Shown here one piece after another: positions 22,298 to 34,100 of a DNA stretch of 64,000 bases. The stretch covers positions 63,346 through 127,345 of the forward strand of contig JAQGDQ010000356.1 of assembly GCA_030141605.1 (NCBI GenBank), in the 5' to 3' direction. Position 1 is the stretch's first letter. Every line of letters begins with the position of its first letter. The position numbers and the translations under genes were made by a program. Source of the DNA: Tubiluchus corallicola. Taxonomy: Eukaryota > Priapulida > Priapulimorpha > Priapulimorphida > Tubiluchidae. The notes beneath the pieces are model-generated. The model made no database searches and was not told where the DNA came from. It saw nothing but the letters and a program-made list of their open reading frames with translations.

Positions 22298-25200
22298 ATG
22301 AAAAGAATAGCAACTGTTTTCAGTGCATGTTGTGTGAAGCATACGTGTAAGATGGAGCGGATTTTTACTATAAACCAAGAAGCTATAAGAAAATTTGTAC
22401 CTAAACAGGATGATAAGAATCAGAAAGTATCTCACATCTTAACGCCCGTTTTCTTTGCCGCAAAACTCACAGGTCTGTTGCCGCTTAAGCGTAATGCTCG
22501 TACGCATGTTTACGAGGCAAAAAAATGTAGTGCTGTTTTTATTTACTCCGTAACCATGGTGATATTTTATTGTTTCAGCACGACAAGATATTTGTACAGC
22601 ATGATTCGCTTTCCGTCTCACGTAACGATACCGGTGTTTTCCGGATTCATTTTGATGCAGTTAAGCATCGCTACGATAGCGCTGATAAATGTGTGGTCGG
22701 CGAGTCGTTACCCGCGGTTACTCAAGTTCTGGGACGAAATCACTAGTATTGATTGGAATGAAGCAAGGAAACTTAGAAAAAAATTAACCTCGATGGTATC
22801 GGCGGCATTTTCGTTGGTGATCATCGTGATTTTTGCTCTTTTTCTGTTTGGTATTTTTATGCAAGACGTGTTTATGTTGGCACCATGGAATGAAATGTTC
22901 AATCTTGATTATCGTAACGTCACGTTTGGAGTTTTTGCTTATTCAATTGTGAATATGGGACACATTTGGTCGGGATCTTGCTATTTCATTAATATCATCT
23001 GTTTCGTATCTTACTGCACGGTAAGTGATTAAGTTTTCTTTTTCTTGGAATTTTCTTCTTGTTGTTTATCTTTTATATTAAATCATTGAATTCTTTCTTA
23101 ACACTCATAGTTTACACAGTAGCAGGGATGAGAATTTTCCGCAGATACGAGTTTTTCGAGTTTTTGGAAGACCAGTAGTGCCATTTTTGTAAATCTCGTA
23201 AATTTGTTGAGAAAATTTTTACGGACCCAGTACATTATCTCACAAGCAGGCCGCTAGTTGGCAGGCCGTCACTTTGTTTACATCACGTACATCAGTGTAA
23301 CCATGTGTATATCTCTATGTATAAAAATATAGAATCAATTGTGAGGAGTTATTTGAGTCAATTGCAGACAGTTTTTATATACTTTTGCGTAGGAGTGGCC
23401 AGTACTTAGGCGTTTTTGAAACAATTAGGTATCATGTATCCTTGATAGTTGGGCATTTTAAATTATGCATGAAACAAGGTAACTGATATTTTGAGTCCAC
23501 TTAGAGGCTCTCTATGGTCACAAAATTGCAATTTGTTACTGGCTCGAAGGGGACTTCACCCCCCTTGAACCCCATTGGGGGAGGCCCCAAACCTCCCGGC
23601 CCGTTTCAGAGTTTTTTGCAATTTGTCATTCTCATCCCTGCAGTAGGCAGCGCTTAATAGACTCACTTTGGGATGGAAGTATTTTGATCCGATTAACCAA
23701 CTGAATCTATTAGCCGACGGATGTTGTGTCACTAATCCAGACATATGAGTCGTTGCTGTTCAGTTTAGTAAAGCACTGCAAAGATTGTGAGAACTTGAAA
23801 TGTTAAGTGTTTATGCTTATGCTCTACTTTTATGCTTATGCTCTACTTTTATGCTTATGCTCTACTTTTATGCTTATGCTCTACTTTTATGCTTGTGCTC
23901 TACTTTTATGCTTATGCTCTACTTTTATGCTTATGCTCTACTTTTATGCTTATGCTCTACTTTTATGCTTATGCTCTACTTTTATGCTTGTGCTCTACTT
24001 TTATGCTTATGCTCTACTTTTATGCTTATGCTCTACTTTTATGTTTGTGCTCTACTTTTATGCTTATGCTCTACTTTTATGCTTATGCTCTACTTTTATG
24101 CTTATGCTCTACTTTTATGCTTATGCTCTACTTTTATGCTTGTGCTCTACTTTTATGCTTGTGCTCTACTTTTATGCTTATGCTCTACTTTTATGCTTAT
24201 GCTCTACTTTTATGCTTGTGCTCTACTTTTATGCTTATGCTCTACTTTTATGCTTATGCTCTACTTTTATGCTTATGCTCTACTTTTATGCTTATGCTCT
24301 ACTTTTATGCTTATGCTCTACTGTTTATGCTTATGCTCTAAAAATACAAAAAAACTATTTATAGTTTCAAAAAGTACTTGAAAAGGACCATTTTTTATTC
24401 ATACGTATAATACAAGTTCAATGCTTCCATGTCTCATGCAGTCGCAATATATGGCCTCCAATCAATTATAATGCTATTTTACTATACCTCTATGTAAATT
24501 CAACATACACTGTGGTCGTTTTTTCTCCTCTTTTCCATCTTCCTATCCCTAATCTTACTATTTTTTTCCATTCCATCATGTCTACTAACCCTAACCATTC
24601 TTTCATTCACTCATCCTCTCCTCTCTTCCTTCTTCCTATCCCTAATCTTCCTATTTTTCCATTCCATCATTTCTTCTCACCCTAACCATTCTTTCATTCA
24701 CTCATTTGTGCCACCTTAACAAGCCAATCTTTCAAGGTGTCTTACAGCAACTCTTTTATTTGATTAATTGACTTCAGCAACGTTTTTTTACCTATACCAT
24801 TTCTTTTTGTTTCAATAATATTGTATGTTGATGTATTGTATATGTATTGCTGGAGTTAAATAAATTGATTGATTGATTGATTGACTTTTCAAAATGAACC
24901 CTATACTCTTTGTTGCTCTACGATGTTTACGCTCATAAAGTCACAAAGATTTCTGCTGCTGTAACAATGGCATAACAGCTCAAGTTTACTGATTAACTTA
25001 ACTATTGCGATATGCAACAAGAGCTTCATTAAGAAACTGCTAGGCTAGTGATTAAAAGTTTAACTACCATAAATACTTGCACAACCAGGTTAATTACAGC
25101 AGACGAACCAGTGACAGATTCAAAGCAAAAATGATACGCCAGCATATTAGCGTATGACAAATGTACTGATCCTGCGTACAAACAAAATAGTTCTTAATAT

Positions 25201-26617
25201 GATTGTTTCTATGTATATTATAATTCACAAAGATGACATAAAAGTAGTAAAACCTCTTTGATCAGGCACAAGTGTATTATTTTTTAAAAGTATCTAATGG
25301 AAAAATGTTCAGTAAGTTATGCGGAGATATTTGAGACAGTTCGGCGACTGATTCTATTAACTGTGAGTCTAATAAACAGCGTCTACTCTATTAAGCAATC
25401 AGATGTTTTATGATTAACCCAAGATGACATAGCACAGCCTATTTAGCTATGACATTTATAATTTTCAGGTTGCTTGTGTAGAGTTTGACATCATCAATGA
25501 AAAGCTAAAAGATGTAGTAGCCAATGAGGGAAAAGATTTAAGAACACTTAGACTACAGCACAATAGGTAACGTTTGATTTTGCTTTTGTTTCTTAGATAG
25601 ATTTTATATGAAACCCTGCACACGGTGAAACCGGCCGCTAAATGAGTTACTGATTACAAAAGCAGTAATTGTTCACCACTAGGTAGCTCTTGTGGTGGCT
25701 GAGAACACTGCCTGGGCTGTTGTGTTATGCATCAGGGATGACCATCACCCCTACAGAATATTTTTGCGTTAATTAAGTTTAAATTAAATTAACCACATTT
25801 CATTCGACATCAGAAACATTCATTATTTATTTATCCCAGCATGAGTAGCAAGATTTTATAATGTCACACTAAAACCTAAAACCACTTTAGTTGTAAACAA
25901 TCTAGATACTAGAAACTTATGAAACTTATCGTGCATTTTGTACCAGCTGATACAAGCTATTTAGTGCTGTTGACTGTTGCACTGACCACTCCTTACTTCT
26001 TTAAGTGAGATTTATGTAAAAAGTGGCTAACAGTAAGCCTTTTCACAGTTTTGTTGAGCACACGATCAGTTGCTGTTGGTCAAAGGTTAAGTGTTCCACA
26101 GCAACACATCTTAACTACATCCGTCACATGACATGTGGGTAAAGCAAAGCCATCTGTCGTGTCAGTTTGGTAACTTCAGTTATTTCAACTGGACTTTACT
26201 TGATTATGCATTAGTCTGTGCGTAGAGTGACAAGTGTACACAAATGTGTTAACTGGTACACTTAACCTTTGACCTTTTCACGATCATCATCAATTGTTAG
26301 AACTGTGAGAAGGCTTATTATACCCAAGTGCATATAGTTCTGAGTTAGAATCAACAGGACAGCAGGTTCTTATGACTTGATGTTAATTTTTCAGATTGTA
26401 TCAGCTGATTGGCATGTTAGACGGAGTGTCTAAATACATGCTGCTAACTAATTTTAGTTTTGCGTTCATTTCCATTTGCTTCTGTGCATACCTCATCATA
26501 TTCGACGCCATGTTGAATCTACCACCGTATGCAACGCCTTTCTGTGCCGGTTTCATACTCCTGAAGATAATTGCTCTGGTCTCGTTGACAACTTACGCAG
26601 CAAAGGTTAACACTAAG
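22298..26617 (+). CDS. Gustatory-receptor-like cassette 1 (three exons, 348 codons)
   Basis: Exons 22298-23020, 25469-25566 and 26395-26617 have consistent phases (0, 2, 0). Residues 45-60 (ILTPVFFAAKLTGLLPL) match the N-terminal motif of invertebrate gustatory receptors, just before TM1. Hydrophobic segments follow at about residues 78-98, 108-129, 165-190, 210-240 and, in exon 3, two more. Exon 2 (DLRTLRLQHNR) with exon 3 (LYQLIGMLDGVSKY) matches the intracellular loop before TM6. The protein stops short of the last membrane segment and the TY-x5-QF signature, so it needs further exons. I propose the shared exons at 34148-36581, which would give 422 aa. An alternative ATG is at 22352. The 2.4-kb first intron holds an 18-19 bp array and a LINE tail. 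Ligand unknown. Confidence 0.75.
23040..23804. repeat. Intron with family B copy 2
   Basis: 23240-23430 matches family B (GGCCGTCACTTTGTTTACAT, GGAGTTATTTGAGTCAATT). The flanks 23130-23220 and 23510-23640 (GGGACTTCACCCCCCTTGAA) look repetitive, but no second copy of them is in the window. Confidence 0.55.
23805..24338. repeat. 19-bp minisatellite, about 28 copies
   Basis: The unit is ACTTTTATGCTTATGCTCT. There are no stops in any of the three forward frames, which creates three overlapping Cys/Leu/Tyr-rich pseudo-ORFs. It lies in the first intron of receptor cassette 1. Confidence 0.97.
24490..24885 (+). mobile_element. 5'-truncated non-LTR retrotransposon 3' end
   Basis: A pyrimidine-rich stretch with an internal ~130-bp duplication (CCTATCCCTAATCTT...) leads to GGAGTTAAATAAATTGATTG and a (TTGA)n tail, the usual form of a LINE 3' UTR and tail. 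No reverse transcriptase remains. Confidence 0.45.
24886..25468. other. Intron, little feature
   Basis: Unique sequence except 25325-25400, which resembles the tail of family B (GAGACAGTTCGGCGACTGATT versus GAGACAATTAGGGGGTTGATT at 6295). Confidence 0.45.
26034..26318 (-). mobile_element. MITE family A, copy 4, internally deleted
   Basis: Ends TAAGCCTTTTCACAGTT and GAACTGTGAGAAGGCTTA. About 100 bp of the family interior is missing. It sits about 75 bp before exon 3 of receptor cassette 1. Confidence 0.8.
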
Positions 26618-27289
26618 GTGACGTAATTAATCTTCGTATATCAGGCAGTCATAGGGTTGCCACCCCGTTATGAACCAAAGTCATCAGTCAAAAGCTCGGT
26701 AGGAGCCTGCAAGCTCCCCCATTGAGCCCCAGGATCGAGCCCCGAAAGCCAAGCATTTTAGATGTTTCGTGGGGTCTTTTTCAGAAACTAAAATGAAAAA
26801 ATTCAAACTACAAAGTAGTAAAATTATTGATTTTAAACTCCAGAAATCGCTAAAATTCTAAAACTTACAAAAGTTCAAGCAGTCTACATCAATTTCTGGA
26901 GTTTCTTCCCAGTCACATTTCTCACGTTTGCTGAGGATTCTGGGATTGGGTTTAGTCATGAAATTATTAAACACTTTATGTTATGTGAATTAAAGCAGAA
27001 GAATACTTGATTTGCAGCATTTCAACAAAAACTGATGAAAAATGTAGAGGGCATGAAATGATGAAGCCATGCTATCGATTAAAGTTAATTTAATAAGTTT
27101 ACTGTCACCTTAATTAACAGAAACTCAGCTGCTTTTTGGCTTAATCTTTTGCAAAGTGTCAATATCATGTAACTTGTATTTCTGCTTAAATTTCAATGTG
27201 ATGGTCAAAATCATGAGATTTCATAATTTTTCAAATGTCCAACCGTACTACGAATCTATGACTGAATTTTACGAGACTCTGTTCCAAAT
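26618..27289. other. Between receptor cassettes, no coding feature
   Basis: I searched for a receptor C-terminal exon (TY-x5-QF) specific to cassette 1 and saw none. Confidence 0.5.
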
Positions 27290-27727
27290 CAGGCATGATG
27301 GCAACCCTAGACTCTGGGCCAAATCAGGTGTGGCGGCAACCCTACACTCTGGGCCAAATCAGGTGTGGTGTCAACCCTAGTCTCTGGGCCAAATCAGGTG
27401 TGGTGTCAACCCTAGTCTCTGGGCCAAATCAGGTGTGGTGTCAACCCTAGTCTCTGGGCCAAATCAGGTGTGGTGTCAACCCTAGTCTCTGGGCCAAATC
27501 AGGTGTGGTGTCAACCCTAGTCTCTGGGCCAAATCAGGTGTGGTGTCAACCCTAGTCTCTGGGCCAAATCAGGTGTGGTGTCAACCCTAGTCTCTGGGCC
27601 AAATCGGGCATGGTGACAACCCTAGTCTCTGGGCCAAATCGGGCATGGTGACAACCCTAGTCTCTGGGCCAAATCAGGCGTGGTGGCAACCCTAGTCTCT
27701 GGGCCAAATCAGGTATGGTGGCAACCC
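27290..27727. repeat. 35-bp minisatellite, about 12 copies
   Basis: The unit contains TCTGGGCCAAATCAGGTGTG then GTGTCAACCCTAG. It lies between receptor cassettes 1 and 2. Confidence 0.97.
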
Positions 27728-27844
27728 TGTACAGTTATTATACTGACACGAGTTGGAATGTGTGTACATCATCTTGCAAGTAGAATTTTCATTATTCTTT
27801 TATGTTACTATTGTTCAGTTGTATTAGTCAAAGAAAAATTCTTA

Positions 27845-27962
27845 CAGTTTCATGTTGATCAAAAGATGAAAAAGTGAAAAACTAGGACGGAATGTAGATT
27901 TGAACTAGGAACCTTTAGTTTGCAACCTCAATGCTTTTACCTTCAAACCACCCAAGTACTTT
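27845..27962 (-). mobile_element. tRNA-derived SINE head
   Basis: On the minus strand GGGTGGTTTGAAGG resembles an A box and GGTTCCTAGTTCAAATC a B box, about 40 bp apart. They are followed by a non-tRNA body (GTCCTAGTTTTTCAC). One copy only in this window. Confidence 0.5.
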
Positions 27963-28738
27963 ATTTTCAAAGCAGGTCTTAATCCTAGTATCTACCAACA
28001 TTTTCAGCAATTTTGAATCTCATTAGAATAGATTATTTCTTTACTTGGGCAGTTAGGTCAAAAATTGCACAGAAAGACAGACAATTACAAAAAAAAACAT
28101 TTACAAATCTGGGAAATGAAATAACACAGATCTGCAGAGACAGGAGAAATTCCAAGATGCAATTTTGCTAGTGGTCATCTATCCAATTTTTGATCAGGCT
28201 TGGGGTTGCACAACTTTGGTTGTAAAACAAACTCATCAGTTAATATATTTTGAGCTCCTTTGTTTGTGATGTTATAAAGATTGGTTAACCAGTTAAAAAT
28301 AATAATCGTTTAATTTCTGTTTAATAGGCGCCAGCACTAGAAACAAGGTAAAATATCACACCTCAGTAACTTTGTGTTGTGTTCTATTTCTTGTTTACCT
28401 TTCACTTATAATGGCCTTTCTCTAATGTTTATATTCCATTAGTATAGTAAACAAATGAACAGACATTAAGCTACTAATATGTGGTTTCAGTCTGTTGTTT
28501 TTGGCAAGTTACGAACCTGGTGGTTTAGTTCTTGTACTGATTATTATCCTATATAGTAAAAACTGCATACAGGGGGAAGTGAACTAGTGGATAGTGTGCT
28601 TGGCATGTGGTTTTATGTTCTGATGGATTTTGATTATTTTAAGGCTTGACATTGTTTTAGCAATTGTCAGAAGTCAAACTCATCCCGTGTGCTGTTACCT
28701 GAAATACTCAATTCTGATCACACAGACGTTATTTTACT
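27963..28738. other. Between cassettes, no coding feature
   Basis: Unique AT-rich sequence. A 20-base candidate exon at 28328 (APALETR) was considered and rejected. Any promoter for cassette 2 should be here, but no clear core element is visible. Confidence 0.4.
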
Positions 28739-29890
28739 ATGAGAATACAACAACAGGATAGAAAGGCTGATCACGATTTTCCGGATGAAGAATCTCAGTT
28801 TGAAAAGACAAATGTCTATAACGTTTTGCGTCCACTGTTCTTTATATGCAGTTTCTTTGGGTTACTGCATTTACGCTACGATGTTTGCAGTCGGCAGCTT
28901 CACGTCGCAAATGGCAAATCTTATTTTTACTGCCTTTTCGTCATGGCTGTTTATTTATTCAGTTTGGTACGGTTTATTTGGGGCTTAGTGGAAATGCAAT
29001 TTCAGCTTAAAGGAGGGAATCATACTGTGCAAGAAACAGAAAGTGAAGGTTTCACCATCGTTTACGTGTCTTTTCTCTTATTACAATCTCACGTGCTTCT
29101 ACTTGCTTATTGTAGCATGAGTACCAACCATCTCTTCCCGGAGATCATTCACACGTGGAACGACTTGACTAACATATCCGCAGAACGAGGTCGACACTTG
29201 AGAAAGCTCGTGTTTGTGATCACCGTTATTCTTTGCTTGGGTGTTCTTGTGGTGAGTTTGGTGATCTACATCCCGGGCTGGTATAATGATACTGTTCTTA
29301 AAGCACCACATTCGTATTTCTTCTTCTACTATTACGATACTTCCTGGTGTATGATTCTGTACACTGTGAGTGTAGTCATCTACACCTGGCAGCTTGGAAC
29401 TTCTACTTTCTTTAGTGCTCTCTTTGTTTGCTCTTGTAGAATTCTAGCCGTAGAGTTTCGGCTACACAATTCCTGCCTCTCAGCAGTTGTTGATTCGCTG
29501 TCAAACCGGACACGCTGTTCCGATACGTTGGCCATGTACGAGACATGTTTTTATTTACCCGCTTTAGAATCCAATTCCGTTACTTACGAGAAATACAAGG
29601 TTTATGATGGACATTTGAAGACCGAGTCGCTACCAAGCTTTCGCAGCATCCGTCTGCATCACGATCGTCTCTGTCAGCTTTTAAGCAGTTTGGACAACAT
29701 CTTCAGTGGAATGCTTTTCTCTCATTTTGCTTTTGGCATGCTTATCATTCTCTTTTGCTTCTATTTTATCATCTTTGAAAGAGAATTGTCTCTTCCGGAT
29801 TTCGTATCATACATTGCCGTGTTTCTAGTTGTTCTTGATGCACTGGTTTTAAGCTTCGGTTCACACAATGCTACTGTCGTTTCAAAACTG
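28739..29890 (+). CDS. Gustatory-receptor-like cassette 2 (single exon, 384 codons)
   Basis: ATG at 28739 opens a 384-codon exon ending VVSKL at a good GTGAGT donor in phase 0. Residues 25-45 (YNVLRPLFFICSFFGLLHL) carry the family's N-terminal motif. Six hydrophobic segments follow (about 57-77, 98-121, 157-179, 206-230, 320-345, 353-375). The loop before TM6 reads SIRLHHDRLCQLLSSLDNIF, the usual receptor pattern. Like the other cassettes it lacks TM7 and TY-x5-QF, and no private C-terminal exon is seen before cassette 3. Joined to the shared exons it would be 458 aa. A MITE begins 28 bp after the donor; reading through gives a short tail and a stop at 29971. Confidence 0.78.
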
Positions 29891-29918
29891 GTGAGTGCGA
29901 AACTTAAGTATATGTCAA

Positions 29919-30312
29919 TAAGCCTTTTCACAGTTCCAGCGATTGATGATGATTGTGAAAAAATCAAAGGTTAAGTGTACCAGACAACGTCTCGCAGCCC
30001 ATGCTGTTGTAATAGTAACAGTTGTAACAACTAGCTAGAACCTTACCTAGTTTATTTATTTTTTGTTCTCAGGCGTGATCATGCTAGTAAATCATTCTAC
30101 GCACAGACTAATGCATAACTAAGTAAAATTCATGTAAAACAACTGAAGTTACTGGACTGATGCAGCAGACAGCTTTGCTTTACACACATGTCACGTGGGG
30201 GTTGTAGTTAAGATGCCATGCTGTCGTAGTCTAAGATGCCATGCTGTGGTACTCTTAACCTGTGACCTACATCAACTGCACATGCGCTCCGTGAAACTGT
30301 GAAAAGGCTTAT
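29919..30312 (+). mobile_element. MITE family A, copy 5 (best-preserved ends)
   Basis: Starts AATAAGCCTTTTCACAGTT and ends AACTGTGAAAAGGCTTATT, giving 19-bp perfect terminal inverted repeats. The flanks are compatible with a TA target duplication, which is ambiguous because the ends are themselves TA-containing. Confidence 0.88.
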
Positions 30313-31181
30313 TAGTAATAGCCTTGATCGAGTTAAATGTCATTTTGTGAGTAGATATTAGCAATGCGAGTCATGTAAGTAGAATTGCAGTGGTCTGATT
30401 GAAGACTGTGAAGTTTAAATGTGTTTAGCTAAAGAGGATTAGAAGCAAGGGGAGTAATAATCCTGTTGTACCTTACAACTGCAGTTAAGCATAACCAAGC
30501 CTGGCCAGTTATTGGGTGGGTAAGCACCCATGAAAATTAATTCTGTTCCGTTTCTTCTGCTACATGGAATGTCCCCATTAATCACCTTATTGGAGAATGG
30601 CGTGTACAAGTCCAAACAGTGGTTAATTCATCTCTGTCTAGTGTCCCATCTTAGATGATTGTCTGTGATAATGAGTTAAGTGCTGCACCTGTTACAACTA
30701 TCTGCATTAACTAATACACTGCATGCCATGAAATGCTTGATTACAGCTTGCAGTGTACACAGCTGTCCAAGCAGTATGTATGTGTGTGTGTGAAGGTCTA
30801 CTAATCCAATCACAAGTAAATGTATGCAATTACACAAATAAAGCTTTGGCTACAATTTTATCACATGAAATGTTTGCATTGTTGACAGTTTATCTAATGT
30901 GTTTATTGCAGCTGTAATGACAATAGCACCAACATCATATACAATGTCAGCAAATGGAGGCAAATGCTCTCAAATCAATAATCCTTTTGGCTTCCAGTTT
31001 TCACTAATGCTTCTGTATAATTAGCTGCCTTGCCAGGTTTCTCATCACAACAGTCTAAGTCAGTCCAGCGAGATGCTTGTTGAATCATCCTATGATGATT
31101 GTCTCGCATTCAAATTTGAATTTCAATTATAATCTGTTATAGCTTAGCTGTTAAGTAGAGGATTTTTCTCGTACATCGACA
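30313..31181. other. Between cassettes 2 and 3, no coding feature
   Basis: Unique sequence with a short TG tract near 30780. No receptor exon, repeat or core promoter could be supported. Confidence 0.45.
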
Positions 31182-34100
31182 ATGTTCAAATCATGTAACT
31201 CTGTGAGCACCGTGTGTACACTTACCAAGGATACCACTTCCGGCAAAATCCATGCCACTGAAGAAGCGGATGATATGGAAAATGTTGAGATTACCGATAT
31301 TTATAATATAATAATTGGCTGTGGAAAGTGTTTTGGGCTGTTTCCTTTAACCAGGGATAAGAATACCAACAAGTACTTTTACAAGAGGTGGTCGTTTGCT
31401 TGGGTCTACAGCCTTGCAGTGTTTCTATTGTCTTTGTTTCATCTTGCACACTATGTGCACGCCGCATTGCTGACTCGGTTGCCAAACTACGCTGCTCTTT
31501 GCAGTGTGTTCCTCTTCTTACAAATTCACATTGTGATCAGTGTCACGGTGACTTTTATAAATGGAAGACACATCCCTGGAATTCTGAGCGAATGGGAGAA
31601 GGCCTCGTTGTTGCCAAAGCCTAAGCTGAGAAAACTGAAGAGGCATTTTGTGTTTGGTTTTGCTATAGTGTCGACTGGAACACTTGTGTTTTACTTAAGT
31701 TTATTCTACTCCTCGCTTACGTCTACTGTGGTGAGAATGAGTCCAATGCACTTTGTATTTTTCTCCAGTGACGAAGAATTTACTTCTTTTCAGCAAAATT
31801 CAACGAATTACCTTCGCTCCACGATTTTCTCTGCTACCGTTTCCCTATTGCGGGTATATTCCTTTGCCGGAGAGTTGATTACCGTTCTATTGTTCCATGT
31901 ATCGTGCTGTATCATTGTAAAAGAATTCCATACTTGTACTAGCAACATGGAAGATGACATCGGGCATAACGTGTTTAGAATCTGCAAATGGAGACTGTCT
32001 CACTTACGATTGTGTCACGTTCTTGAACAGCTGAACGGTTTGTTTTGCTGGTACCTGTTGACCACTTACGTAATTATACTTTTCGGTTTGATCTCTTCAT
32101 GTTACTTCATAATATTTCGACCAGAAGTTGGCTACAAATATGATCATTCAATATTTATCACAGCTGTAACTCTGGTTGTTCTACTTGCTGTTTTGTTTGT
32201 GTTTACAACGAAGTCTGCATCACAAGTATCACAGCAGGTAATGTTATCTTACAAAATACACCCATAAACGTTCTTCTAGATGAAAATTGGCACCAATCTG
32301 TTGCTTGATTATCACTTAACCAGCTAACAAGGTCCCCACAAAGCATTTGCGACAAAAATCGGTTGGGACTTAATTCGGACAGCAACGGTGTCATCATTTT
32401 TACCGTTTTCATTGTCATCCCAATGATTCCGGGTTTCGTTTTTGTCTGCTTCATTTTTATCACCATCTCTAAAAACAGCAGTGGCGACAAGCGTAACAGT
32501 TTTTAACAAGAAAAGCAAAATAAACAAAAACGCTAGCAACAGCAAAAACAACAACAGCAGCAGCAACAATACAGATGCATCATTGGCACAAATCAATTGT
32601 TGTTTTGAACTTAAAAGCTTTACAAAAACATATTCACACATTATTAGGTTTAATTTGAAATCATTATGAATAATGCACAGCAATTTCACATAGTGTCTTA
32701 GTAGCTTTACTGTGTATACACTAGTAAGTTTTTCTTGCAAAGTAATAATTATAGCCTTCTGTACTGCAGTAAGGCAGCAATGGGTAGTAATAGCAAGACA
32801 ATTCTGAATAGTAAAACCATCAAAGCAATTACTGTTTCAAATAGTGCATATTGGGTATTGAAGAAGAACTTTGAAGTAGACCTTCCCAGTTTCGTTAAGA
32901 GGATATCACTTGTAAACTATTTTTTTCTTTCCTGGAGAGTAGTTGTTTTTTCCAAGATTCCCACAAATTGCAAAGATCGACTTTTCCTGGAAGGCTGATT
33001 GTGAATTTTTCCCATAATTTCCATAGTTGGTTTCTGAAAATACGAATTGTTGCAAGGCCTAGACGTCCCATACAAGTTAAAACCTACTGTACCCAACAGC
33101 AAATAACCCATTAAATCAGGGGTTGATTTGTGATGACAGGATTGTACAGTAAACAGCAAACAAAACCAGATACAAGTGATTATGTTCAAGTCTCCATTGA
33201 TTATCCGAAACCAGTACAACAATGAATGTGCGTTCAAACTATGGCTCTAAACCAATTATAACATTGCAGTGCCATCTACAGTGATTTATATGAAGTATGA
33301 TTAATGAGTAAACTATTCAAATAGCAAACCATCATTGAAGAGACACAAATTTAACAAGGAATCAAAACAAATTGATCATGTATGTGTTATTTTCCAATCG
33401 AAATGAGTGATTCTAGCAAATGTCTTCCCGTGGAAAAACACTTTCTGTTTTTGCTATTTCTGTTTTCCCAAGATTATGTCATTTCACACAGACATTACCG
33501 ACTTGTTACCCTGCATTACTGACTTGTTACCCTGCATTACTGACTTGTTACTCTGCATTACTGACTTGTTACCCTGCATTACTGACTTGTTACCCTGCAT
33601 TACTGACTTGTTACCCTGCATCACTGACTTGTTACCCTGCATTACTGACTTGTTACCCTGCATTACTGACCTGTTACCCTGCATTACTGATTTGTTACCC
33701 TGCATTAATAAGAAATTAATTACCCTGCACTTAACTGACTATAGCAGATAAACCTATCAGAAGTTTTCAAGACAGCTGACAAGTCATAGAGTACAGTAGG
33801 GTAATAAATTCAATTTCAAATTCAATCATTATGATAGGTAATCATAGATAGGTAATTAACTACACTTGATTAGTACACTATAATACACGCAGAAGCCTAA
33901 CACACGCGTTACACTTTATTATAATATTATGCAAAAAAATTCAACATTGGGAATGTAGTGGCCGACGTTGAAGAGGAGGCTCGTCATTGAGGAGGGAGCG
34001 TTAAGATTCCTAGGGCATCAGAATACCCAGAGCCAACTTTGTACATATATTTATATAATTATAATTATGGAATATTAACATATTTTGTTACATATTAGAT

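Noticed and set aside
23800-24381. CRISPR-like or coding interpretation of regular repeats
   Set aside because: Units are directly adjacent with no unique spacers, in an intron-bearing animal genome; this is a minisatellite. The same applies to the other arrays.
28328-28348. 20-nt candidate receptor exon (APALETR)
   Set aside because: It has AG and GT at the ends and a faint likeness to APLQIL, but it is too short, leaves the wrong phase and lacks TM7.
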